Assembly: GCA_025352485.1 (NCBI GenBank)
Contig: JANXTJ010000280.1
Span: 1-6,553 of the forward strand
DNA: 6,553 bases
Direction of reading: 5' to 3'
DNA from: Salinibacterium sp.
Lineage (GTDB): Bacteria; Actinomycetota; Actinomycetes; Actinomycetales; Microbacteriaceae
The position numbers and the translations under genes were made by a program. The notes beneath the pieces were generated by a model. That model worked only from the letters and a program-made list of their open reading frames with translations, ran no database searches and was not told the origin of the DNA. The stretch's first letter is position 1; each line of letters opens with the position of its first letter. Shown here in pieces: positions 1-5,847 of the stretch.

Positions 1-156
1 TTCCTGCCCGAGGCGCACCAGCGCTGTTCGCACAGCGGTTCGGCTCGCACCGAACCGAGCGGACAGATCAGCCTCGACCAGCCGCTCGTTCGGATGCATC
101 TCCCCGCCGGCGATCGCCGCGCGGATCTGCTCGTACGCTACATCCTCGACAGCCAA
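1..156 (-). CDS. GntR-family transcriptional regulator, N-terminal part (truncated by window edge)
   Basis: This is the first 52 codons of a regulator whose C-terminus lies beyond the left edge. The visible protein is a GntR winged-helix DNA-binding domain: AYEQIRAAIAGGEMHPNERL (residues 8-27) followed by the recognition-helix region LSARFGASRTAVRTALVRLG (31-50), which matches the family pattern LaxxfgvSRtpVReALxxLe. The reading frame is open upstream to a TGA at 300-298. I chose the TTG at 156 because GAGGGG (168-163) sits 6 nt upstream and because GntR proteins of the FadR/FCD type usually start about ten residues before the first helix; an in-frame GTG at 210 is the alternative. The effector-binding domain is not visible, so subfamily (FCD, UTRA and others) and ligand are unknown. 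The gene is divergent from the acyl-CoA ligase, so it is a candidate regulator of that gene and of itself; this is inference. Confidence 0.85.
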   Translation of the reverse strand, partial: MAVEDVAYEQIRAAIAGGEMHPNERLVEADLSARFGASRTAVRTALVRLGQE

Positions 157-242
157 CTGGATCCCCTCGGGCAGGTCTGCGGTGACAGTTAAATCACAGT
201 GAGTCTCCACCAGCTCACAAGCTACCAACGCTTGGAGCCCAA

Positions 243-257
243 GCGCACGAAGTGCGC
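243..257. repeat. Perfect 6-bp inverted repeat with GAA loop (hairpin or operator)
   Basis: GCGCAC (243-248) and GTGCGC (252-257) are perfect reverse complements around a three-base GAA spacer. It lies about 90 nt upstream of the GntR start, so in a GntR transcript it could form a compact leader hairpin with a UUC loop; as DNA it could be an operator. There is no T-tract next to it, so it is not an intrinsic terminator. Confidence 0.4.
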
Positions 258-385
258 CGCATTTCGTCAGCGTTCTGCGCCACAAACACCGTGAGTATCA
301 TCGGCGCTGTTTTTGTTGCGGCTTTGGCGATGGCTTACGTCGCGTACATGCCAACGTGACGAATCACCACTACTCTGGAACACAA

Positions 386-395
386 TGTGATCACA
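386..395. promoter_or_regulatory. Palindromic candidate operator TGTGATCACA
   Basis: The ten bases form a perfect palindrome with no spacer. The site ends five bases before the proposed -35 element of the ligase promoter. It resembles the short, AT-flanked dyads bound by GntR-family dimers. It contains the TGTGA/TCACA half-sites of CRP/GlxR-type regulators but lacks their usual six-base spacer, so a CRP site is unlikely. The binding protein could be the adjacent divergent GntR regulator or the MarR protein; the sequence does not decide. Confidence 0.35.
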
Positions 396-399
396 ACAA

Positions 400-428
400 T
401 TGAATACATCAACGATTGCCCGTAATCT
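400..428 (+). promoter_or_regulatory. Possible sigma-70-type promoter of the acyl-CoA ligase gene
   Basis: TTGAAT (400-405) matches four of six bases of the -35 consensus. A 17-base spacer separates it from TAATCT (423-428), which fits the relaxed TAnnnT -10 pattern of high-GC actinobacteria. Initiation would fall near 435, upstream of both possible ligase start codons. The -10 element is weak by strict consensus, so the call is tentative. Confidence 0.35.
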
Positions 429-493
429 GGTAACGCTCGGAGCTGGTTTCCCGAGGACAATATGGTTCGAAGTTGCCTACGCGGCGCGCGGGC

Positions 494-499
494 GAAGGG
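494..499 (+). promoter_or_regulatory. Ribosome binding site supporting the ligase start at 507
   Basis: GAAGGG, continuing as a G-rich GTGGG stretch, lies seven bases before the ATG at 507. It supports this start over the in-frame ATG at 462, although the latter also has a GAGGA at 453-457 four bases upstream. Confidence 0.5.
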
Positions 500-506
500 T
501 GGGTCG

Positions 507-2054
507 ATGTTGAACAACGGGCTCGGTTCGTGGATCCACCGACGAGTTCTGGGATCCGGCGCTAAGCCAGCCTTAATCTTCGAAGGTCGCGAGTTGTCCT
601 ATCGCGACTTGGACGACCGGATAAACCGGCTTGCCAACGCGTTGCGCCAGCGCGGAATTCAAGGCGGCGACCGTATCGCCTATCTTGGCGACAACCACCC
701 CGCTTTCCTGGAAACGCTATTCGCGGCCGGGACACTGGGATGCATTTTTGTGCCGATTAATACCCGGCTCGCCGAACCCGAGATTAGCCTCGCTCTTATC
801 GATTCAGGCTCCGCCGCGTTCTTCTTCTCTGAGGCTCTCGGCACGATCTCCCGCAAGGCTGCGGCCAGCGCCGGCATCACACTGCTGATCGAGATCGGCA
901 GCCGCGAGTCGGCGCCCGAGGATGCAGCCGACTACGACAAACTGGTGTCCGTCGCGTCCACCTCATTCGTTGACGTCGAGGTCGGCCTCGATGATGACGC
1001 CATGATCCTGTATACCTCCGGCACAACCGGGCGACCTAAGGGCGCCGTAATATCGCACGGCAATATGACCTGGAGCTGCCTCAACGTTCTCGCAGAATAC
1101 GACCTTGTCAGCAGCGATGTCGCACTCATGATCTCGCCGCTGTTCCATGTCGCCTCACTGGGGATGGGTACCCTTCCCGCCTTCCTCAAGGGTGCGACGG
1201 TTGTTCTCGAATCCCGCTTTGACCCCGGCGTTGCCCTCGAGCTGATCGAGCGTTATCGCGCCACCTGGATCAGTGGCGTGCCCACAACCTTCCAGATGAT
1301 GGCTGAGCACCCTGACTGGTCTCGACGTGACATCAGCTCTTTGCAGAAGCTCACCTGCGGGGGCTCTCCCGTTCCGCTGCGAGTCATCGATGCCTACCAG
1401 GATCGGGGCCTCTCGTTCACGGGAGGCTACGGGATGACCGAGGCTGGGCCCGGCGTGACCACCCTTCATCCGGAGTGGACTCGCAAAAAAATTGGATCGT
1501 CGGGGGTCCAGCACTTCTTCACCCAGATGCGCATCGTCAACGACATCGGCGAACCGGTCGGTCAAGGCGAGAGGGGCGAGATCCAAATCTCCGGGCCCAA
1601 CGTCATCCGACGTTACTGGGGCTCACCTGACCTTCCTCCCGAGTCGGTCACCCCCGATGGCTGGTTCCGTACCGGCGACATTGGTTATCAGGATGGCGAC
1701 GGATTCCTGTTTATCTCCGATCGCCTGAAAGACATGATTATCTCTGGCGGCGAGAACGTCTATCCAGCGGAAGTCGAGAAGCTCATCATCGAGTTGCCCC
1801 AGGTGGGATCCGTTGCCGTCATCGGTGTTCCTGATGACAAATGGGGCGAGGTGCCCGTCGCGATCGTCACTGCGCGAGAGGGCGCGGTCGTGACGGCGGA
1901 AGATGTTCAACGCCATCTGGCGGGAAAGATCGCACGCTATAAGACGCCGAAGACAATCATCGTTGTCGAAGAGCTTCCGCGAACGGCAACCGGCAAGATC
2001 CGCAAAGCCGACCTGCGCGCCCAGTACAGTTCATTGAACGCGCCCACAAGGTGA
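507..2054 (+). CDS. AMP-forming acyl-CoA synthetase / carboxylate-CoA ligase (ANL superfamily)
   Basis: This cytosolic enzyme activates a carboxylic acid with ATP to an acyl-adenylate and then transfers the acyl group to CoA. The 515-residue protein has the normal family length. Key motifs are the phosphate-binding loop YTSGTTGRPKG (169-179), the adenine/acyl-site motif GGYGMTEAGPG (306-316), TGD (389-391) whose Asp contacts the ribose, the hinge DRLKD (405-409) followed by ISGGENVYPAEVE, and the C-terminal catalytic lysine in PRTATGKIRK (K497). All catalytic residues are present. I chose the ATG at 507 because relatives begin near MLNNGLGSW and GAAGGG (494-499) lies 7 nt upstream. An in-frame ATG at 462, with GAGGA at 453-457, would add 15 residues without recognisable family content. 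Substrate class (fatty, aromatic or other organic acid) cannot be read directly; the neighbouring importer and MarR gene suggest an imported acid. It is transcribed toward the transporter operon. Confidence 0.93.
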   Translation: MLNNGLGSWIHRRVLGSGAKPALIFEGRELSYRDLDDRINRLANALRQRGIQGGDRIAYLGDNHPAFLETLFAAGTLGCIFVPINTRLAEPEISLALIDSGSAAFFFSEALGTISRKAAASAGITLLIEIGSRESAPEDAADYDKLVSVASTSFVDVEVGLDDDAMILYTSGTTGRPKGAVISHGNMTWSCLNVLAEYDLVSSDVALMISPLFHVASLGMGTLPAFLKGATVVLESRFDPGVALELIERYRATWISGVPTTFQMMAEHPDWSRRDISSLQKLTCGGSPVPLRVIDAYQDRGLSFTGGYGMTEAGPGVTTLHPEWTRKKIGSSGVQHFFTQMRIVNDIGEPVGQGERGEIQISGPNVIRRYWGSPDLPPESVTPDGWFRTGDIGYQDGDGFLFISDRLKDMIISGGENVYPAEVEKLIIELPQVGSVAVIGVPDDKWGEVPVAIVTAREGAVVTAEDVQRHLAGKIARYKTPKTIIVVEELPRTATGKIRKADLRAQYSSLNAPTR

Positions 2055-2072
2055 AAAAACGCGGTTAGCGCG
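2054..2072 (-). terminator. Weak intrinsic terminator of the minus-strand transporter/MarR operon
   Basis: Read on the minus strand, CGCG-CTAAC-CGCG (2072-2060) forms a 4-bp GC stem that includes the MarR stop codon, followed at once by six T residues (2059-2054). The stem is short, so termination may be partial. The T-tract overlaps the final base of the ligase stop codon on the other strand. No matching T-tract exists for the plus strand, so the ligase transcript has no visible terminator here. Confidence 0.4.
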
Positions 2073-2523
2073 GGCCGGTTCCGGTCAGTGCAACGCGGCA
2101 GGCATGGAGGCTGTGCCGAAGTCCCACGATGTCGTGGCGGGAGAGCACCGAGATCATCTTCTCTTCGACTCCCGCAACCGGTTCTCGAACCCCATTCAAG
2201 ACTTTCTGCCCTCTCGACGTGAGTGAGATCAGAACCTGTCGTCGATTGTTGGGGTCACGATCACGATGAATGAGACCCTGCTCCTCGAGTCCGGTGACGA
2301 GTTGAGCCATGGACTGCGCACGAACGAAGGAGTTCCGAGCCAGTTCGGCCGCCGTGATCCCCGGGCGTCGCTCCAGGACGGTTAGGGCGGTGTACTGCGG
2401 AAGGGTCAACCCCGCCGCGTTCACGACGCCATCCATGTGGGAGCGGACCGCCGACTCGACCTGCTTGATCAGGTAAACGAGCGTTACGGCGGACGCTGCC
2501 GCTTCGGCGCGATCTTCAGGCAT
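2065..2523 (-). CDS. MarR-family transcriptional regulator
   Basis: The 152-residue protein has the usual MarR length and layout: N-terminal dimerisation helix, then LTLPQYTALTVLERRPG (39-55), helix-turn-helix around 56-82 (ITAAELARNSFVRAQSMAQ and LVTGLEEQGLI), and the beta-wing DRDPNNRRQVLISLTSRG (88-105), which carries the conserved D-R pattern of the family. MarR proteins are dimeric cytosolic repressors, often released by phenolic acids or their CoA thioesters. The start overlaps the end of the LivM gene by 8 nt and has no clear Shine-Dalgarno sequence, which suggests translational coupling. It is the last gene of the transporter operon and convergent with the ligase. A role in controlling this operon, the ligase, or both is inferred from position; its own operator is not obvious inside the window and may lie upstream of the binding-protein gene, beyond the right edge. 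Confidence 0.92.
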   Translation of the reverse strand: MPEDRAEAAASAVTLVYLIKQVESAVRSHMDGVVNAAGLTLPQYTALTVLERRPGITAAELARNSFVRAQSMAQLVTGLEEQGLIHRDRDPNNRRQVLISLTSRGQKVLNGVREPVAGVEEKMISVLSRHDIVGLRHSLHACRVALTGTGPR

Positions 2524-3526
2524 GCTGATCAGAATAGTCAGTTTGACTGCGTTTTACTCGCTTCGCCAGTCGCCGTTTCACAGCATCGCCCACCGTCGGC
2601 CATAAGCCACGGGGCATGTAGAGCAGAAATAGGATGAGGATGATTGCGTAGGCGGCGTACTGAAGGATCAACCCGACAATGGGCGGCGTCCCGGGAATGT
2701 TGCTGATGGTGTTGAGCGCCTGAACGAGAACGGACACGACGACCGCTCCGACCACACCGCCCCAGAGCGTCCCGAGGCCTCCGATGACGGCCATAATCAC
2801 ATAGGTAAATGACATAGACGGCGGGAACGATTCTGCGCTCACGTACGGGATGAAGAACGCGGTGATGCCGCCGACGAGCCCCGCGCAGCCTCCGGCCAGA
2901 GCAAAGACAGCGAGCTTGGTTCGAAGGACCGGAACACCGGATGATGCTGCTGCTGACTCGCTGCCCGCGACTGCCCGCACCCCGCGCCCGAACCTGCTCG
3001 AGATGACGTTGCGCGAAACCACCATGGTGACGGCGAGCACGGCGAGGGCAAGATAGGCGAAGAACAGTTGGCCAGTCACTACGAGGCTCCCGATGCCGAG
3101 ACTGGGGATGCCGACGATACCCGCACCGCCGCCCAGGATGGGAACCCCACCCATCAAGGCGCCGACGAGCAGCAACACTGCGAGCGTTCCGAAGGCAAGG
3201 TAGTGACCTCGAAGCCGCAACAGCGGCAGCCCCAGGACATAGGCGAGCCCGGCCGAAGTGACTGGCGCAGCGATGAGAGCAATAAGGGGTGGCACGTTGA
3301 AGCTGACCGTCGATACGGCGACCGTCAGCGCACCAACTGCGACGAAGGCACCTTGGCCGAGCGACGCCTGGCCCGCGTATCCCATAAAGAGCGAGAGACC
3401 GACCACGACGACTGCGGACAGCACGGTCTGGACATAAACGGTTTTATCGTTCAGGAACAGTGGAATGAGAATTGCGATGAGAGCGACCACCGCCGTCGGG
3501 ATCGCTCGCTTCATGGACGGGTTCAC
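2516..3526 (-). CDS. livM: Branched-chain amino acid-type ABC transporter permease, LivM-like
   Basis: One of two membrane subunits of the importer. The 336-residue protein is highly hydrophobic with many predicted membrane segments and the LivM hallmarks GYAGQASLGQGAF (49-61), LRLRGHYLA (103-111), the cytoplasmic coupling-loop region SSRFGRGVRAVAGSE (176-190), IGGLGTLWG (248-256) and LLYMPRGLWP (301-310), ending in a basic hydrophilic tail. I chose the GTG at 3526 because GAGGAGG (3537-3531) is 4 nt upstream and the GTGA overlap with the preceding stop is typical of coupled genes; the first ATG (3514) would lie 16 nt from that ribosome site. A much longer reading upstream would run inside the LivH gene and is not credible. 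The symbol denotes the family only; the substrate need not be a branched-chain amino acid. Confidence 0.92.
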   Translation of the reverse strand: MNPSMKRAIPTAVVALIAILIPLFLNDKTVYVQTVLSAVVVVGLSLFMGYAGQASLGQGAFVAVGALTVAVSTVSFNVPPLIALIAAPVTSAGLAYVLGLPLLRLRGHYLAFGTLAVLLLVGALMGGVPILGGGAGIVGIPSLGIGSLVVTGQLFFAYLALAVLAVTMVVSRNVISSRFGRGVRAVAGSESAAASSGVPVLRTKLAVFALAGGCAGLVGGITAFFIPYVSAESFPPSMSFTYVIMAVIGGLGTLWGGVVGAVVVSVLVQALNTISNIPGTPPIVGLILQYAAYAIILILFLLYMPRGLWPTVGDAVKRRLAKRVKRSQTDYSDQHA

Positions 3527-4377
3527 TTTGCCTCCTCGGCGGAGAGGCTCTTGTGCCTCGCTATCATGACAACGAGCAACATCACCAGGGCCGCGACCGT
3601 TTGGTAGGAGCCGCCGAAGTAGCCGGCGACAAGTTGGCCGCTGATCCCGAGTACGAGGCCACCGACCACGGTGAGCCACGGGCTGGAGAGACCACCGAAC
3701 ACGGCGGCCGCGAATCCGCCGAGTGCGAGCGGCAGGTCAGATGAGAACGAGATCGGACTGAACGGGGCGGTGACGACTCCGGCCAAGCCGCCGAGCATCC
3801 CCGCGATCGCGAAGGCGATAAAACCCATCCGGCGTGAGTCGATTCCGACGAGCGCCGCTGCGCGCGGATTGGACGCGGCGGCCGTCATCCCCTTGCCCAG
3901 ATAGGTGCGCCCGAAGAAGATGCCGAGCAGAATGAAGGCGATCGCCGAGATCCCTGCCGTGAGCAGGCGTTGGTTCTCAATCGATGCGCCGAGGAGGACC
4001 GTCGCACCGCCAAGACCCTCGGGCGCTATGGGCGCCTGACCCCAGATCGTCACGAAGATTCCCTCAGACAGGATTGACAGGCCGAGGGTGATGAGTAGTG
4101 CGGTGAGGGGAGGCGTTCCCCTTTTTCCGATCGTGACGAAAGCGAACACGAGGCCGATCAGACCAGTCAGGAGCACGGCGAGAACCTCGGCGAGCCCGTG
4201 CGGGATCGAGAAGCTCAGGAGCGAGTAGGAAATGAGACCCCCGAACACGGCGAGAGTTCCCTGCGTGAAGTTCACGACGTGGGTTACCCGGTGGACTACG
4301 ACAAACCCGCTGCCGATGAGTGCGTAGGTCGCACCGATCGTGATGCCGGAAACGACGTAGATGAGCAGGGCGTTCAC
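3523..4377 (-). CDS. livH: Branched-chain amino acid-type ABC transporter permease, LivH-like
   Basis: The second membrane subunit of the importer, 284 residues, about the usual LivH length. Hallmarks are the N-terminal GITIGATYALIGSGFVVV (11-28), HVVNFTQGTLAVFGG (33-47), corresponding to the conserved NFAhGe region of the family, LGLSILSEG (98-106), the ATPase-contact loop GKGMTAAASNPRAAALVGID (161-180), and the following IAGMLGGLAGVV (191-202). Hydrophobic segments run through nearly the whole chain. The start is GTG at 4377, overlapping the stop of the LivF gene in a GTGA arrangement, with only a weak purine stretch (GAAAGAGAA) upstream, so translation is probably coupled. It should pair with the LivM-like protein to form the translocation path; substrate unknown. 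Confidence 0.92.
   Translation of the reverse strand: MNALLIYVVSGITIGATYALIGSGFVVVHRVTHVVNFTQGTLAVFGGLISYSLLSFSIPHGLAEVLAVLLTGLIGLVFAFVTIGKRGTPPLTALLITLGLSILSEGIFVTIWGQAPIAPEGLGGATVLLGASIENQRLLTAGISAIAFILLGIFFGRTYLGKGMTAAASNPRAAALVGIDSRRMGFIAFAIAGMLGGLAGVVTAPFSPISFSSDLPLALGGFAAAVFGGLSSPWLTVVGGLVLGISGQLVAGYFGGSYQTVAALVMLLVVMIARHKSLSAEEAK
3531..3537 (-). promoter_or_regulatory. Strong ribosome binding site deciding the LivM GTG start
   Basis: GAGGAGG lies inside the last codons of the LivH gene, four bases before the GTG at 3526. It is the strongest Shine-Dalgarno sequence in the operon. Confidence 0.65.
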
Positions 4378-5057
4378 TTGGTTCTCTTTCGGTCTGCCGC
4401 GGCTTCGATGCCGCCGAGATAGGCCGCGCTGAGTTGTGGATCGGCCGCGAGGGTTGCCGAGGCTCCCGACGCGACGATCCTGCCAGCCTCAAGGACGTAA
4501 GCTCGCGCGCACATTCTGAACGCCAGGTCCACCTCCTGCTCGATCAGCAGGATGGTGGTTCCGCGTGAGGCGTTGAGTTCGATCAGGTAGTTGGCGAGGT
4601 CGGCGACAACGAGTGGCGCCAAGCCAAGAGAGAGCTCATCGACGAGCAGGAGATCCGGGCCGGCCATGAGTGCCCGACCGACAGCGACCATTTGCTGTTG
4701 ACCGCCTGAGAGGGTGCCGGCTTTTTGGTCTTTCATCCGAGCCAGATCGGGCAGGAGTTCGTAAATGGCCGCAGGGTTGCGGTCCTTCACCCGCCAGGCG
4801 CCGAGTCGCAGATTGTCGTCGACCGACATGTCCGCGAACATTTGCCGGCCCTCGGGAACCTGGGCGCTCGCGCCGTCGACAATGATCGTTCCGGATGCGA
4901 CGGGAGTAACACCGCTGATCGCATTAACAATCGACGATTTGCCGGCGCCATTGGGCCCGACCAGGGCGACCATCTCACCTTTCTCGACCGAGATGCTGAC
5001 TCCGTCAACTGCGGTCGCGGATCCGTAGCGGATGACGACGTCCTCAAGAGTGAGCAC
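4374..5057 (-). CDS. livF: ABC transporter ATP-binding protein, LivF-like, with shortened segment before the Q-loop region
   Basis: Cytoplasmic ATPase subunit that powers the importer. The 227-residue protein shows Walker A GPNGAGKS (34-41), the LivF-specific VPEGRQMF (67-74), signature LSGGQQQ (116-122), Walker B LLLVDE (136-141), the LivF-typical SLGLAP (143-148) and LLIEQ (170-174), where LivF proteins carry Gln in place of the switch His. Two oddities: only four residues separate VDG (60-62) from VPEG (67), where relatives have about 17 more (usually a stretch like xITGLPPHxIARLGIA), and the residue after Walker B is Leu (DEL) rather than Pro. The frame is intact. The GTG start at 5057 has GGAAG (5068-5064) 6 nt upstream and overlaps the LivG end by 14 nt. 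Probably functional, but the missing segment should be checked against close relatives. Confidence 0.9.
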   Translation of the reverse strand: MLTLEDVVIRYGSATAVDGVSISVEKGEMVALVGPNGAGKSSIVNAISGVTPVASGTIIVDGASAQVPEGRQMFADMSVDDNLRLGAWRVKDRNPAAIYELLPDLARMKDQKAGTLSGGQQQMVAVGRALMAGPDLLLVDELSLGLAPLVVADLANYLIELNASRGTTILLIEQEVDLAFRMCARAYVLEAGRIVASGASATLAADPQLSAAYLGGIEAAADRKRTK

Positions 5058-5814
5058 GAGATACTTCCGTTCCGAGATAGGCGTCGATGACGCGCTGGTT
5101 GCTGCGCACCTCTTCGGGTGTCCCGTCGGCGATGACCTGACCGAGGTCGAGAACGGCGATGCGTGTCGCGAGCTTCATGACCATCGCGACATCGTGCTCG
5201 ATAAGAACGATGGTCATCCCCTCGCCATGCAACTGCGCGATGAGGTCGGAGAGGTCGCGGCGTTCGGCGGCGCGAAGCCCAGAAGCGGGCTCGTCGAGCA
5301 GGAGAAGTTTGGGTGCTCCTGCGAGGGCGCGGGCGACCTGCACCCGGCGTTGCTGGCCCAGTGGCAGGGAGTCAGCCGGACGATCTGCCCAGTCGGAGAG
5401 GCCGACCCTCGCGAGAGCAGCGACCGCCCTCTCTCGGATGTGGTGTTCCTCGCGACGCTGAGCGGGAAGTCGCAGCGCGGCCGCGAATGCTCCGGATTGC
5501 GTGATCGAGGTCGCTCCCACCATGACGTTCTCGAGCACCGTCATCCCGCGAAAAAGCCGCGCCCCTTGGAACACGATGGCGATTCCGAGCCGCGCTCGAC
5601 GGTGTGTGGGGATGCGTTCGAGCCGCGCGCCGTCGAAGTGAATCGAACCACGGAGGGGCTGGGTTTGCCCGCTGATGAGATTCATCAGCGTGGATTTCCC
5701 GGCGCCGTTGGGGCCAATGATGCCCCGGAGTTCCCCCTGCCCGACGACGAGGCTGACATCTCGTACGGCAAATACCCCGCCGTAGGAGCGCGATAGTGCG
5801 GTGATAGAAAGCAT
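5044..5814 (-). CDS. livG: ABC transporter ATP-binding protein, LivG-like
   Basis: The partner ATPase of the LivF-like subunit. The 256 residues match normal LivG length, with Walker A GPNGAGKS (34-41), Q-loop VFQ (Q83) in the LivG context FQGARLFRGMTVLENV, signature LPLGQQRR (150-157), Walker B LLLLDEPASGL (170-180) and switch histidine in LIEHD (H207). The signature departs from LSGGQ, but the LivG family normally carries a relaxed xxYGQQR form, so this is not by itself a defect. The C-terminal part has the family motif LDLGQVIADGTPEEV (222-236). The ATG start at 5814 has only a weak GAGA upstream, and 33 nt separate it from the binding-protein stop codon. Confidence 0.93.
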   Translation of the reverse strand: MLSITALSRSYGGVFAVRDVSLVVGQGELRGIIGPNGAGKSTLMNLISGQTQPLRGSIHFDGARLERIPTHRRARLGIAIVFQGARLFRGMTVLENVMVGATSITQSGAFAAALRLPAQRREEHHIRERAVAALARVGLSDWADRPADSLPLGQQRRVQVARALAGAPKLLLLDEPASGLRAAERRDLSDLIAQLHGEGMTIVLIEHDVAMVMKLATRIAVLDLGQVIADGTPEEVRSNQRVIDAYLGTEVSRAHS

Positions 5815-5847
5815 GTCAGTCTCGTCGTCGAGTCGTGGAGATGGGTG

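Larger units (their letters stand above)
157..506. other. Divergent intergenic/regulatory region between GntR gene and acyl-CoA ligase
   Basis: About 350 bases carry no convincing gene. The region holds an inverted repeat with a GAA loop (243-257), a palindrome TGTGATCACA (386-395), a possible promoter for the ligase (400-428) and several GTGA/TCAC half-sites (182-218 and 356-367). Its AT content is visibly higher than in the coding DNA from about 300 to 430, as expected for a promoter region. I could not identify a good promoter for the leftward GntR gene. An in-frame upward extension of the ligase from an ATG at 462 covers the last 45 bases and is discussed under the ligase. Confidence 0.7.

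Noticed and set aside
386..395. CRP/GlxR binding site
   Set aside because: The half-sites TGTGA and TCACA are directly joined, without the six-base spacer that this family needs.
335..517. Minus-strand 60-codon open frame in the intergenic region, a possible small gene
   Set aside because: It runs antisense over the ligase start and the promoter, has no convincing ribosome site and no recognisable features.
3068..3607. Plus-strand open frame of 179 codons opposite LivM/LivH
   Set aside because: The translation is a low-complexity, charged sequence rich in Asp, Glu, Arg and Gln, as expected from the antisense of hydrophobic permease codons.
3527..3679. N-terminal extension of LivM up to an ATG at 3679
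   Set aside because: The extra 51 residues are Arg-rich, unlike any permease N-terminus, and lie within the LivH coding region; the GTG at 3526 has a strong ribosome site.
4064..4492. Minus-strand 142-codon open frame across the LivF/LivH junction in another frame
   Set aside because: It is Arg/Pro/Ser-rich and overlaps two well-supported genes on the same strand; it is an out-of-frame shadow.
5344..5367. Degenerate signature (LPLGQ) in the LivG-like ATPase as a sign of inactivity
   Set aside because: LivG proteins generally depart from LSGGQ in the first three positions while keeping GQQR; all other catalytic residues are present.
5032..5796. Long plus-strand open frame (254 codons) opposite the LivG gene
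   Set aside because: It mirrors the GC-biased codons of the LivG-like gene on the other strand, its translation shows no known domain, and the minus-strand frame has every ABC ATPase motif.
5815..5847. Hairpin CTCG-TCGT-CGAG (5821-5832) between binding-protein gene and LivG as a processing or attenuation signal
   Set aside because: The stem is only 4 bp and without a T-tract; repeats of TCG/CGA make such dyads likely by chance. Uneven expression of binding protein over LivG would need RNA data.
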